From contig CM047425.1 of the NCBI GenBank assembly GCA_026168455.1, forward strand, positions 42,614,711-42,678,710: a DNA stretch of 64,000 bases, written 5' to 3'. The notes beneath the pieces are model-generated. The model worked only from the letters and a program-made list of their open reading frames with translations, was not told the DNA's origin and searched no databases. Of this stretch, positions 1 to 15,100 are shown in pieces; position 1 is the first letter of the stretch, and every line of letters starts with the position of its first letter. This DNA comes from Theocolax elegans. Taxonomy: Eukaryota > Arthropoda > Insecta > Hymenoptera > Cerocephalidae. The position numbers were made by a program, and so were the translations under genes.

Positions 1-3000
1 TAATAGACATTCAGTATTCTGGTTATTCTCTTCGTACTAAAGTGTGCCTGTTAATTAGTTTACTTAAATTTTACTTATCAAGAATAATAAGACGACATTG
101 AATGCTGAAAGATTTTTTTTATAATAATCATACGCGGTTGGAATCGAGCGGTAAAAATGACTTTCGTGGTGCGTGTACGCAGGCGATCGACGGAGCGCAC
201 GCACCACGAAGTCCCCACATCTCCAACTAATAATAGACATTCAGTATTTTGGTTATTCTCTGCGTACTGAAAGTGCGCCTGTTAATTAGTTACTTAATGG
301 TTAACTTAATCAGAAAAATAAGACGACACTGATAGCTGAAAGATTTTTTTTATAATAATCAAACGGGTTGAATCGAGCGGTAAAAATGACTTCGTGGTGC
401 GTGTACGCAGGCGATCAACGGAGCGCACGCACCACGAAGTCCCCACTCTCCAACTAATAATAGACATTCAGTATTTTGGTTATTCCTGCGTACTAAAATG
501 CGCCTGTTAATTAATTTACTTAAATATTTAACGTAATCAGAAAAATAAGACGACATTGAATACCGAAAGATATTTTTTATAATAATCAAACGGGTTGAAT
601 CGAGCGGTAAAAATGACTTCGTGGAGCGTGTACGCAGGCGATCGATGGAGCGCACGAACCACGAAGTCCCCACTCTCCGAATAATAATAGACATTCAGTA
701 TTCTGGTTATTCTCTTCGTACTAAAGTGCGCCTGTTAATTAATATACTTAAATTTTTAAGTATATCTTTAAGAATAATAGATAATTTTTAAGAATTTTTA
801 AGTATATTTTTAAGAATAATAAGACGACATTGAATGCTGAAAGATTTTTTTTATAATAATAATACGGGTTGAATCGAGCGATAAAAATGACTTCGTGGTG
901 CGTGTACGCAGGCGATCGACGGAACGCACGCACCACGAAGTCCCCACTCTCCAACTAATAATAGACATTCAGTATTTTGGTTATTCCTGCGTACTAAAAT
1001 GCGCCTGTAAATTAATTTACATAAATGATTAACTTATTCAGAAAAATAAGACGACATTGAATACTGAAAGATTTTTTTTATAATACTCAAACGGGTTGAA
1101 TCGAGCGGTAAAAATGACTTCGTGGTGCGTGTACGCAGGCGATCGACGGAGCGCACGCACCACGAAGTCCCCACTCTCCAACTAACAATAGACATTCAGT
1201 ATTTTGGTTATTCCTGCGTACTAAAATGCGCCTGTTAATTAATTTACTTTAATATTTAACGTAATCAAAAAATAAGACGACACTGAATACTGAAAGATTT
1301 TTTTTATAATAATCAAACGGGTCGAATCGAGCGGTAAAAATGACTTCGTGGTGCGTGTACGCAGGCGATCAACGGAGCGCACGCACCACGAAGTCCCCAC
1401 TCTCCAACTAATAATAGACATTCAGTATTTTGGTTATTCCTGCGTACTAAAATGCGCCTGTTAATTAATTTACTTTAATATTTAACGTAATCAGAAAATA
1501 AGACGACATTGAATGCTGAAAGATTTTTTTTATAATAATGATACGGGTTGAATCGAGCGGTAAAAATGACTTCGTGGTGCGTGTACGCAGGCGATCGACG
1601 GAGCGCACGCACCACGAAGTCCCCACATTCCAACTAATAATAGACATTCAGTATAATGGTTATTCTCTTCGTACTAAAGTGTGCCTGTTAATTAGTTTAC
1701 TTAAATTTTTAACTTATCAAGAATAATAAGACGACATTGAATGCTGAAAGATTTTTTTTATAATAATCATACGCGTTGAATCGAGCGGTAAAAATGACTT
1801 CGTGGTGCGTGTACGCAGGCGATCGACGAAGCGCACGCACCACGAAGTCCCCACATTCCAACTAATAATAGACATTCAGAATTTTGGTTATTCCTGCGTA
1901 CTGAAATGCGCCTGTTAATTAAGTTACTTAAGTGGTTAACTTATTCAGAAAATAAGACGACACTTGAATACTGAAAGATTTTTTTTATAATAATCAAACG
2001 GGTTGAATCGAGCGGTAAAAATGACTTCGTGGTGCGTGTACGCAGGCGATCAACGGAGCGCACGCACCACGAAGTCCCCACTCTCCAACTAATAATAGAC
2101 ATTCAGTATTTTGGTTATTCCTGCGTACTAAATGAGCCTGTTAATTAATTTACTTAAATGTTTAACTTATTCAGAAAAATAAGACGACATTGAATGCTGA
2201 AAGATTTTTTTTATAATAATCATACGGGTTGAATCGAGCGGTAAAAATGACTTCGTGGAGCGTGTACGCAGGCGATCGATGGAGCGCACGAACCACGAAG
2301 TCCCCACTCTCCGAATAATAATAGACATTCAGTATTCTGGTTATTCTCTTCGTACTAAAGTGCGCCTGTTAATTAATATACTTAAATTTTTAAGTATATT
2401 TTTAAGAATAACTAGATAATTTTTAAGAATTTTTAAGTATATTTTTAAGAATAATAAGACGACATTGAATTCTGAAAGATTTTTTTTATAATACTCAAAC
2501 GGGTTGAATCGAGCGGTAAAAATGACTTCGTGGTGCGTGTACGCAGGCGATCGACGGAGCGCACGCACCACGAAGTCCCCACTCTCCAACTACCAATAGA
2601 CATTCAGTATTTTGGTTATTCCTGCGTACTAAAATGCGCCTGTTAATTAATTTACTTTAATATTTAACGTAATCAAAAAATAAGACGACACTGAATACTG
2701 AAAGATTTTTTTTATAATAATCAAACGGGTTGAATCGAGCGGTAAAAATGACTTCGTGGAGCGTGTACGCAGGCGATCGATGGAGCGCACGAACCACGAA
2801 GTCCCCACTCTCCGAATAATAATAGACATTCAGTATTCTGGTTATTCTCTTCGTACTAAAGTGCGCCTGTTAATTAATATACTTAAATTTTTAAGTATAT
2901 CTTTAAGAATAATAAGACAACACTGAATACTGAAAGATTTTTTTTATAATAATCAAACGGGTTGAATCGAGCGGTAAAAATGACTTCGTGGTGCGTGTAC

Positions 3001-5888
3001 GCAGGCGATCCACGGTGCGCACGCACCACGAAGTCCCCACTCTACAACTAATTATAGACATTCAGTATTTTGGTTATTCCTGCGTACTAAAATGCGCCTG
3101 TAAATTAATTTACATAAATGATTAACTTATTCAGAAAAATAAGACGACATTGAATACTGAAAGATTTTTTTTATAATACTCAAACGGGTTGAATCGAGCG
3201 GTAAAAATGACTTCGTGGTGCGTGTACGCAGGCGATCGACGGAGCGCACGCACCACGAAGTCCCCACTCTCCAACTAACAATAGACATTCAGTATTTTGG
3301 TTATTCCTGCGTACTAAAATGCGCCTGTTAATTAATTTACTTTAATATTTAACGTAATCAAAAAATAAGACGACACTGAATATTGAAAGATTTTTTTTAT
3401 AATAATCAAACGGGTCGAATCGAGCGGTAAAAATGACTTCGTGGTGCGTGTACGCAGGCGATCAACGGAGCGCACGCACCACGAAGTCCCCACTCTCCAA
3501 CTAATAATAGACATTCAGTATTTTGGTTATTCCTGCGTACTAAAATGCGCCTGTTAATTAATTTACTTTAATATTTAACGTAATCAGAAAATAAGACGAC
3601 ATTGAATGCTGAAAGATTTTTTTTATAATAATGATACGGGTTGAATCGAGCGGTAAAAATGACTTCGTGGTGCGTGTACGCAGGCGATCGACGGAGCGCA
3701 CGCACCACGAAGTCCCCACATTCCAACTAATAATAGACATTCAGTATAATGGTTATTCTCTTCGTACTAAAGTGTGCCTGTTAATTAGTTTACTTAAATT
3801 TTTAACTTATCAAGAATAATAAGACGACATTGAATGCTGAAAGATTTTTTTTATAATAATCATACGCGTTGAATCGAGCGGTAAAAATGACTTCGTGGTG
3901 CGTGTACGCAGGCGATCGACGGAGCGCACGCACCACGAAGTCCCCACATTCCAACTAATAATAGACATTCAGAATTTTGGTTATTCCTGCGTACTGAAAT
4001 GCGCCTGTTAATTAATTTACTTAAATGTTTAACTTATTCAGAAAAATAAGACGACATTGAATGCTGAAAGATTTTTTTTATAATAATCATACGGGTTGAA
4101 TCGAGCGGTAAAAATGACTTCGTGGTGCGTGTACGCAGGCGATCAACGGAGCGCACGCACCACGAAGTCCCCACTCTCCAACTAATAATAGACATTCAGT
4201 ATTCTGGTTATTCCTGCGTACTAAAATGCGCCTGTTAATTAATTTACTTTAATATTTAACGTAATCAGAAAATAAGACGACATTGAATGCTGAAAGATTT
4301 TTTTTATAATAATCAAACGGGTTGAATCGAGCGGTAAAAATGACTTCGTGGTGCGTGTACGCAGGCGATCAACGGAGCGCACGCACCACGAAGTCCCCAC
4401 TCTCCAACTAATAATAGACATTCAGTATTTTGGTTATTCCTGCGTACTAAAATGAGCCTGTTAATTAATTTACTTAAATGTTTAACTTATTCAGAAAAAT
4501 AAGACGACATTGAATGCTGAAAGATTTTTTTTATAATAATCATACGGGTTGAATCGAGCGGTAAAAATGACTTCGTGGTGCGTGTACGCAGGCGATCGAC
4601 GGAGCGCACGCACCACGAAGTCCCCACTCTCCAACTAATAATAGACATTCAGTATTTTGGTTATTCCTACGTACTAAAATGCGCCTGTTAATTAATTTAC
4701 CTTAATATTTAACGTAATCAGAAAATAAGACGACATTGAATACCGAAAGATATTTTTTATAATAATCAAACGGGTTGAATCGAGCGGTAAAAATGACTTC
4801 GTGGAGCGTGTACGCAGGCGATCGATGGAGCGCACGAACCACGAAGTCCCCACTCTCCGAATAATAATAGACATTCAGTATTCTGGTTATTCTCTTCGTA
4901 CTAAAGTGCGCCTGTTAATTAATATACTTAAATTTTTAAATATATTTTTAAGAATAACTAGATAATTTTTAAGAATTTTTAAGTATATTTTTAAGAATAA
5001 TAAGACGACATTGAATACTGAAAGATTTTTTTTATAATACTCAAACGGGTTGAATCGAGCGGTAAAAATGACTTCGTGGTGCGTGTACGCAGGCGATCGA
5101 CGGAGCGCACGCACCACGAAGTCCCCACTCTCCAACTAACAATAGACATTCAGTATTTTGGTTATTCCTGCGTACTAAAATGCGCCTGTTAATTAATTTA
5201 CTTTAATATTTAACGTAGTCAAAAAATAAGACAACACTGAATACTGAAAGATTTTTTTTATAATAATCAAACGGGTTGAATCGAGCGGTAAAAATGACTT
5301 CGTGGTGCGTGTACGCAGGCGATCCACGGTGCGCACGCACCACGAAGTCCCCACTCTACAACTAATTATAGACATTCAGTATTTTGGTTATTCCTGCGTA
5401 ATAAAATGCGCCTGTTAATTAATTTACTTAAATGTTTAACTTATTCAGAAAAATAAGACGACATTGAATACTGAAAGATTTTTTTTATAATAATCAATCG
5501 GGTTGAATCGAGCGGTAAAAATGACTTCGTGGTGCGTGTACGCAGGCGATCGACGGAGCGCACGCACCACGAAGTCCCCACTCTCCAACTAATAATAGAC
5601 ATTCAGTATTTTGGTTATTCCTGCGTACTAATATGCGCCTGTTAATTAATTTACTTAAATGTTTAACTTATTAAGAATAATAAGACGACATTGAATGCTG
5701 AAAGATTTTTTTTATAATAATCATACGGGTTGAATCGAGCGGTAAAAATGACTTCGTGGTGCGTGTACGCAGGCGATCGACGGAGCGCACGCACCACGAA
5801 GTCCCCACTCTCCAACTAATAATAGACATTCAGTATTTTGGTTATTCCTGCGTACTAAAATGCTCCTGTTAATTAATTTACTTTAATA
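1..5888. repeat. Satellite A: ~226-bp tandem array with hairpin core
   Basis: About 25 tandem copies of a monomer of ~226 bp fill this stretch and run off the left window edge. Each monomer carries an inverted repeat whose arms, ACTTCGTGGTGCGTG and its exact complement, enclose a ~22-base loop, so single strands could form a 15-bp stem. The remainder is AT-rich, with a T8 run followed by ATAATAAT. Two monomer variants recur. One has mismatched arms (GTGGAGCG with CGAACCAC, near 614, 2248, 2750 and 4798). The other is lengthened by ~47 bp of TTTTTAAG-type sequence and lies directly after the first variant (near 735, 2370 and 4915). A block near 1239-1726 reappears at 3332-3819, giving a ~2093-bp higher-order period. 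Short open frames on both strands repeat with the monomer and are not genes. Confidence 0.95.
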
Positions 5889-6120
5889 CTAGCCAAAGAC
5901 GCTCGCTTCGCTCGCGATTAAAACAAGGTTTCGGACACAATATTGAAAAAAATACAATATCGAAAGAAAATGTAATAGAAGAATCTCAAAATTATAAAGA
6001 AGAATTAAAAACAAAGATACTGTAAAAATAAGTATTGACAGAAAACAAAAACGAGAAATTGTCAACAAAAATTATATTGAAGACAAAAATATTAATATAT
6101 TAAAACAAGGTATTAAAATA
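5889..6120. other. Unique spacer between two satellites
   Basis: A ~230-bp AT-rich segment resembles neither neighbouring repeat. It starts with a GC-rich inverted motif (GCTCGCTTCGCTCGC near 5900) and continues as purine-rich sequence. No convincing gene is visible. It is either the junction of two independent arrays or a remnant of the sequence that separated them. Confidence 0.7.
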
Positions 6121-9100
6121 AAAAATATCCAGAAAATCCCGTAATTAGTGGAGTCTTTCTGAAATATTTCAGCAATTCCCAAAATTTCTAGGAAATCCCG
6201 TAACTTGTAGCGCCATCCCGAAATACCTCATAAATTCCCGAAATATCCTGGAAATTCCACAATTAGCGGAGACATTTCCAAATACCTCAGAAATTCCCGA
6301 AATAACCAGGAAATCCCTTAATTTGTAGAGTTATCCAAATATAACACATAAATTCCCGAAATATCCAGGAAATACCATAATTAGTGGAGTTTTTTTTTAA
6401 ATACCTCAGCAATTACCGAAAGATCCAGGAAATTCCGTAATTAGTATACTCATCCCGAATTTCCTCAGAAATTCCCAAAATATCCAGGAAATCCCGTAAT
6501 TAGTAGCGTCATCACGAAATAAATCAGAAATTTCTAAAATATCCAGAAAATACCACAATTAGTGGAGACATTTCGAAATACCTCAGAAATTCTCGAAATA
6601 TCCAGGAACTCCCTTAATTTGTAGAGTTATCCAGAAATTCCTCAGAGATTCCCGAGATATCCAGGAAATCCCGTAATTAGTGGAGACTTTCTGAAATATT
6701 TCAAAAATTCCCGAATTATACAGGAAATTCCGTAATTAGAAGATTCAACCCGAATTTCCACAGAAATTCGCGCAATATCCAGGAAATCCCGTAATTGGTA
6801 GAATCATCCCGAAATACCTCGGAATTCCCAAAAGATCCAGGAAATCCCGTAATTGGTAGATTCATCCCGAATTTCCTCAGATATTCCCGAAATATCCAGG
6901 AAATCCCTTATTTAGTAGAGTTATCCAGAAATACCTCAGAAATTCCCGAAATATCCAGGAAATTCCGTTATTATTGGTGTTATCCCGAATTTCCTCAGAA
7001 ATTCCCGAAATATCAAGGAAATCCCGTAATTAGTAGCGTCATTCCACAATATCTCAGAAATTCCCGAAATATCCAGGAAATCCCTTAATCTGTAGAGTTA
7101 TCCAAAAATACCACAGAATTCACGAAATATCCAGGAAATACCATAATTAGTGGAGTTTTTTTTTAAATACCTCAGCAATTACAGAAACATCCAGGAAATT
7201 CCGTAATTGATAGAATCATCACGAAATTCCTGAGATATTCCCGAAATATCCAGAAAATCCCGTAATTAGTGGAGTCTTTCTGAAATATTTCAGAAATTCC
7301 CGAAATATCCAGGAAATCCCTTATTTAGAAGAGTTATCCAGAAATACCTCAGAAATTCCCGAAATATCCAGGAAATTCCGTTATTATTGGTGTTATCCCG
7401 AATTTCCTCAGAAATTCCCGAAAGATCCAGGAAATCCCGTAATTGGTAGAGTCATCACAAATTTACTCAGATATTCCCGAAATATCAAGGAAATCCCGTA
7501 ATTAGTAGAGTTATCCAGAAATTCCTCAGAAATTCCCGAAATATCCAGGAAATCCAGTAATTAGTGGAGTCTCTCTGAAATATTTCAGAAATTCCCGAAA
7601 TATCCGGGAAATTCCGTAATTAGTAGATTCATTCCGAATTTCCACAGAAATTCGCGTAATATCCAGGAAATGCCGTAATTGGGAGAATCATCCCGAAATA
7701 CCTCGGAAATCCCAAAAGATCCAGAAATCCTGTAATTGGTAGATTCATCCCGAATTTCCTCAGATATTCCCGAAATATCCAGGAAATACCATAAATAGTG
7801 GAGTCTTTCTGAATATTTCAGAAATTCCCGAAATATCCAGGAAATCCCGTAATTAGTGGAGTCTCTCTGAAATATTTCAGAAATTCCCGAAATATACAGG
7901 AAATTCCGTAATTAGTAGATTCATCCCGAATTTCCACAGAAATTCGCGTAATATCCAGGAAATCCCGTAATTGGTAGAATCATCCCGAAGTACTTCGGAA
8001 TTCCCAAAAGATCCAGAAATCCTGTAATTGGTAGATTCATCCCGAATTTCCTCAGATATTCCCGAAATATCCAGGAAATACCATAAATAGTGGAGTCTTT
8101 CTGAATATTTCAGAAATTCCCGAAATATCCAGGAAATCCCGTAATTAGTGGAGTCTCTCTGAAATATTTCAGAAATTCCCGAAATATACAGGAAATTCCG
8201 TAATTAGTAGATTCATCCCGAATTTCCACAGAAATTCGCGTAATATCCAGGAAATCCCGTAATTGGTAGAATCATCCCGAAGTACTTCGGAATTCCCAAA
8301 AGATCCAGGAAATCCCGTAATAGGTAGATTTATCCCGAATTTCCTCAGATATTCCCGAAATATACAGGAAATACCATAATTAGTGGAGTCTTTCAGAAAT
8401 ATTTCAGAAATTCCCGAAATATCCAGGAAATCCCTTATTTAGTAGAGTTTTCCAGAAATACCTCAGAAATTCCCAAAATATCCAGGAAATCCCGTAATTA
8501 GTAGCGTCATCACGAAATAAATCAGAAATTTCTAAAATATCCAGGAAATACCACAATTAGTGGAGACATTTCGAAATACCTCAGAAATTCTCGAAATATC
8601 CAGGAACTCCCTTAATTTGTAGAATTATCCAGAAATTCCTCATAAATTCCCGAGATATCCAGGAAATCCCGTAATTAGTGGAGACTTTCTGAAATATTTC
8701 AAAAATTCCCGAATTATACAGGAAATTCTGTAATTAGAAGATTCAACCCGAATTTCCACAGAAATTCGCGCAATATCCAGGAAATCCCGTAATTGGTAGA
8801 ATCATCCCGAAATACCTCGGAATTCCCAAAAGATCCAGGAAATCCCGTAATTGGTAGATTCATCCCGAATTTCCTCAGATATTCCCGAAATATCCAGGAA
8901 ATCCCTTATTTAGTAGAGTTATCCAGAAATACCTCAGGAATTCCCGAAATATCCAGGAAATTCCGTTATTATTGGTGTTATCCCGAATTTCCTCAGAAAT
9001 TCCCGAAAGATCCAGGAAATCCCGTAATTGGTAGAGTCATCACGAATTTCCTCAGAAATTCCCGAAATATTAAGGAAATCCCGTAATTAGTAGCGTCATT

Positions 9101-12100
9101 CCACAATATCTCAGAAATTCCCGAAATATCCAGGAAATCCCTTAATCTGTAGAGTTATCCAAAAATACAACAGAATTCACGAAATATCCAGGAAATACCA
9201 TAATTAGTGGAGTTTTTTTTTAAATACCTCAGCAATTACCGAAAGATCCAGGAAATTCCGTAATTGGTAGAATCATCACGAAATTCCTCAGATATTCCCG
9301 AAATATCCAGAAAATCCCTAATTAGTGGAGTCTTTCTGAAATATTTCAGAAATTCCCGAAATATCCAGGAAATCCCTTATTTACAAGAGTTATCCAGAAA
9401 TACCTCAGAAATTCCCGAAATATCCAGGAAATTCCGTTATTATTGGTGTTATCCCGAATTTCCTCAGAAATTCCCGAAAGATCCAGGAAATCCCGTAATT
9501 GGTAGAGTCATCACAAATTTACTCAGATATTCCCGAAATATCAAGGAAATCCCGTAATTAGTAGAGTTATCCAGAAATTCCTCAGAAATTCCCGAAATAC
9601 CCAGGAAATCGAGTAATTAGTGGAGTCTCTCTGAAATATTTCAGAAATTCCCGAAATATCCGGGATATTCCGTAATTAGTAGATTCATTCCGAATTTCCA
9701 CAGAAATTCGCGTAATATCCAGGAAATCCCGTAATTGGGAGAATCATCCCGAAATACCTCGGAATTCCCAAAAGATCCAGAAATCCTGTAATTGGTAGAT
9801 TCATCCCGCATTTCCTCAGATATTCCCGAAATATCCAGGAAATACCATAAATAGTGGAGTCTTTCTGAATATTTCAGAAATTCCCGAAATATCCAGGAAA
9901 TCCCGTAATTAGTGGAGTCTCTCTGAAATATTTCAGAAATTCCCGAAATATACAGGAAATTCCGTAATTAGTAGATTCATCCCGAATTTCCACAGAAATT
10001 CGCGTAATATCCAGGAAATCCCGTAATTGGTAGAATCATCCCGAAGTACTTCGGAATTCCCAAAAGATCCAGGAAATCCCGTAATAGGTAGATTTATCCC
10101 GAATTTCCTCAGATATTCCCGAAATATACAGGAAATACCATAATTAGTGGAGTCTTTCAGAAATATTTCAGAAATTCCCGAAATATCCAGGAAATCCCTT
10201 ATTTAGTAGAGTTTTCCAGAAATACCTCAGAAATTCCCAAAATATCCAGGAAATCCCGTAATTAGTAGCGTCATCACGAAATAAATCAGAAATTTCTAAA
10301 ATATCCAGGAAATACCACAATTAGTGGAGACATTTCGAAATACCTCAGAAATTCTCGAAATATCCAGGAACTCCCTTAATTTGTAGAATTATCCAGAAAT
10401 TCCTCATAAATTCCCGAGATATCCAGGAAATCCCGTAATTAGTGGAGACTTTCTGAAATATTTCAAAAATTCCCGAATTATACAGGAAATTCTGTAATTA
10501 GAAGATTCAACCCGAATTTCCACAGAAATTCGCGCAATATCCAGGAAATCCCGTAATTGGTAGAATCATCCCGAAATACCTCGGAATTCCCAAAAGATCC
10601 AGGAAATCCCGTAATTGGTAGATTCATCCCGAATTTCCTCAGATATTCCCGAAATATCCAGGAAATCCCTTATTTAGTAGAGTTATCCAGAAATACCTCA
10701 GGAATTCCCGAAATATCCAGGAAATTCCGTTATTATTGGTGTTATCCCGAATTTCCTCAGAAATTCCCGAAAGATCCAGGAAATCCCGTAATTGGTAGAG
10801 TCATCACGAATTTCCTCAGAAATTCCCGAAATATTAAGGAAATCCCGTAATTAGTAGCGTCATTCCACAATATCTCAGAAATTCCCGAAATATCCAGGAA
10901 ATCCCTTAATCTGTAGAGTTATCCAAAAATACAACAGAATTCACGAAATATCCAGGAAATACCATAATTAGTGGAGTTTTTTTTTAAATACCTCAGCAAT
11001 TACCGAAAGATCCAGGAAATTCCGTAATTGGTAGAATCATCACGAAATTCCTCAGATATTCCCGAAATATCCAGAAAATCCCGTAATTAGTGGAGTCTTT
11101 CTGAAATATTTCAGAAATTCCCGAAATATCCAGGAAATCCCTTATTTACAAGAGTTATCCAGAAATACCTCAGAAATTCCCGAAATATCCAGGAAATTCC
11201 GTTATTATTGGTGTTATCCCGAATTTCCTCAGAAATTCCCGAAAGATCCAGGAAATCCCGTAATTGGTAGAGTCATCACAAATTTACTCAGATATTCCCG
11301 AAATATCAAGGAAATCCCGTAATTAGTAGAGTTATCCAGAAATTCCTCAGAAATTCCCGAAATACCCAGGAAATCGAGTAATTAGTGGAGTCTCTCTGAA
11401 ATATTTCAGAAATTCCCGAAATATCCGGGATATTCCGTAATTAGTAGATTCATTCCGAATTTCCACAGAAATTCGCGTAATATCCAGGAAATCCCGTAAT
11501 TGGGAGAATCATCCCGAAATACCTCGGAATTCCCAAAAGATCCAGAAATCCTGTAATTGGTAGATTCATCCCGCATTTCCTCAGATATTCCCGAAATATC
11601 CAGGAAATACCATAAATAGTGGAGTCTTTCTGAATATTTCAGAAATTCCCGAAATATCCAGGAAATCCCGTAATTAGTGGAGTCTCTCTGAAATATTTCA
11701 GAAATTCCCGAAATATACAGGAAATTCCGTAATTAGTAGATTCATCCCGAATTTCCACAGAAATTCGCGTAATATCCAGGAAATCCCGTAATTGGTAGAA
11801 TCATCCCGAAGTACTTCGGAATTCCCAAAAGATCCAGGAAATCCCGTAATAGGTAGATTTATCCCGAATTTCCTCAGATATTCCCGAAATATACAGGAAA
11901 TACCATAATTAGTGGAGTCTTTCAGAAATATTTCAGAAATTCCCGAAATATCCAGGAAATCCCTTATTTAGTAGAGTTTTCCAGAAATACCTCAGAAATT
12001 CCCGAAATATCCAGGAAATTCCGTTATTATTGGTGTTACCCCGAATTTCCTCAGAAATTCTCGAAAGATCCAGGAAATCCCGTATTTGGTAGAGTCATCA

Positions 12101-15100
12101 CGAATTTCCTCAGATATTCCCGAAAGATCATGGAAATCACGTAATTAGTAGCGTTATTCCGAAATATCTCAGAAATTCCCGAAATATCCTGGAAATCCCG
12201 TAATTAGTAGTGTTATTCAGAAATACCTCAGGACTTCCCGAAATATCCAGGAAATCCCGTTATTAGTACCGTCATCACGAAATAAATCAGAAATTTCTGA
12301 AATACCCAGGAAATACCACAATTAGCGGAGACATTTCGAAATACCTCAGAAATTCCCGAAATATCCAGGAAATTCCGTAATTAGTAGATTCATTCCGAAT
12401 TCCCACAGAAATTCGCGTAATATCCAGGAAATCCCGTAATTGGGAGAATCATCCCGAAATACCTCGGAATTCCCGAAATATCCAGGAAATACCGTAAATA
12501 GTGGAGTCTTTCTGAATATTTCAGAAATTCCCGAGATATCCAGGAAATCCCTTATTTAGTAAAGTTATCCAGAAATACCTCAGAAATTCCCGAAATATCC
12601 AGGAAATTTCGTTATTATTGGTGTTATCCCGCATTTCCTCAGAAATTCCCGAAAGATCCAGGAAATCCCGTAATTGGTAGAGTCATCACGAGTTTCCTCA
12701 GATATTCCCGAAATATCAAGGAAATCCCGTAATTAGTATCGTTATTCCAAAATATCTCAGAAATTCCCGAAATATCCTGGAAATCCCGTAATTAGTAGAG
12801 TCATCACGAATTTCCTCAGCAATTACCGATAGATCCAGGAAATTCCGTAATTACTATACTCATTTCGAATTTCCTCAGAAATTCCCGAAATATGCAGGAA
12901 ATCCCGTAATTAGTTGCGTCATCCCGAAATTAATCAGAAATTTCTGAAATATCCAAGCAATACCACAATTAGTGGAGACATTTCGAAATACCGCAGAAAT
13001 GCTCGTAATATCCAGGAAATCCCTTAATTTGTAAAGTTACCCAGAAATTCCTCAGAAATTCCCGAAATATCCAGGAAATCCCGTAATTAGTGGAGTCTCT
13101 CTGAAATATTTCAGAAATTCCCGAAATATACAGGAAATCCCTTAATTTGTAGAGTTATCCAGAAATACCTCAGAAATTCCCGAAATATCCAGGAAATCCC
13201 GTAATTAGTAGCGTCATCCCGAAATAAATCAGAAATTTCCGAAATATCCAGGAAATACCACAATTAGTGGAGACATTTCGAAATACATCAGAAATTTCCG
13301 AAAAATCCAGGAAATCCCGTAATTAGTGGAGTCTTTCTGAAATATTTCAGAAATTCCCGAAATATCCAGGAAATCACTTATTTAGTAGAGTTATCCAGAA
13401 ATACCTCAGAAATTCCCGAAATATCCAGGAAATTCCGTTATTATTGGTGTTACCCCGAATTTCCTCAGAAATTCTCGAAAGTTCCAGGAAATCCCGTATT
13501 TGGTAGAGTCATCACGAATTTCCTCAGATATTCCCGAAAGATCATGGAAATCCCGTAATTAGTGGAGTTATTCAGCAATACCTCAGAAATTCCCAAAATA
13601 TCCAGGAAATACCATAATTAGTGGAGTTTTTTTTTTAAATACCTCAGCAATTACCGAAAGATCCAGGAAATTCCGTAATTGGTAGAATCGTCACGAAATT
13701 CCTCAGATATACCCGAAATATCCAGAAAATCACGTAATTAGTGGAGTCTTTCTGAAATATTTCAGAAATTCCCGAAATATCCACGGAATCCCTTATTTAG
13801 TAGAGTTATCCAGAAATACCTCAGAAATTCACGAAATATCCACGAAATTCCGTTATTATTGGTGTTATTTCGAATTTCCTCAGAAATTCCCGAAAGATCC
13901 AGGAAATCCCGTAATTGGTAGAGTCATCACGAGTTTCCTCAGATATTCCCGAAATATCAAGGAAATCCCGTAATTAGTATCGTCATTCCAAAATATCAAG
14001 GAAATTCCCGAAATATCCTGGAAATCCCGTAATTAGTAGAGTCATCACGAATTTCCTCAGATTTTCCCGAAATATCAAGGGAATCCCGTAATTAGTAGAG
14101 TTATCCAGAAATATCTCAGAAGTTCCCGAAATATCCAGGAAATCCCTTAATTTGTAGAGTTATCCAAAAATACGACAGAAATTCCTGAAATATCCAGGAA
14201 ATACCATAATTAGTAGAGTTTTTTTTAAATACGTCAGCAATTACCGATAGATCCAGGAAAGTCCGTAATTACTATACTCATTTCGAATTTCCTCATAAAT
14301 TCCCGAAATATGCAGGAAATCCCGTAATTAGTAGCGTCATCCCGAAATTAATCAGAAATTTCTGAAATATCCAGGAAATACCACAATTAGTGGAGACATT
14401 TCGAAATACCGCAGAAATTCTCGTAATATCCAGGAAATCCCTTAATTTGTAAAGTTACCCAGAAATTCTTCAGAAATTCCCGAAATATCCAGGAAATCCC
14501 GTAATTAGTGGAGACTTTCTGAAATATTTCAAAAATTCCCGAATTATACAGGAAATTCCGTAATTAGAAGATTCAACCCGAATTTCCACAGAAATTCGCG
14601 CAATATCCAGGAAATCCCGTAATTGGTAGAATCATCCCGAAATACCTCGGAATTCCCAAAAGATCCAGGAAATCCCGTAATTGGTAGATTCATCCCGAAT
14701 TTCCTCAGATATTCCCGAAATATCCAGGAAATCCCTTATTTAGTAGAGTTATCCAGAAATACCTCAGGAATTCCCGAAATATCCAGGAAATTCCGTTATT
14801 ATTGGTGTTATCCCGAATTTCCTCAGAAATTCCCGAAAGATCCAGGAAATCCCGTAATTGGTAGAGTCATCACAAATTTACTCAGATATTCCCGAAATAT
14901 CCAGGAAATTCCGTTATTATTGGTGTTATCCCGAATTTCCTCAGAAATTCCCGAAAGATCCAGGAAATCCCGTAATTGGTAGAGTCATCACAAATTTCCT
15001 CAGATATTCCCGAAATATCAAGGAAATCCCGTAATTAGTAGAGTTATCCAGAAATTCCTCAGAAATTCCCGAAATATCCAGGAAATCGAGTAATTAGTGG

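Noticed and set aside
359..5375. Repeated 60-82-residue open frames with RVGTSW or MESGDFVVRA beginnings
   Set aside because: They are translations of the satellite A hairpin region recurring once per monomer.
1..5888. CRISPR-like array (regular repeats with a palindromic core)
   Set aside because: The whole 226-bp unit is conserved, including what would be spacers; this is a eukaryotic satellite, not repeats with unique spacers.
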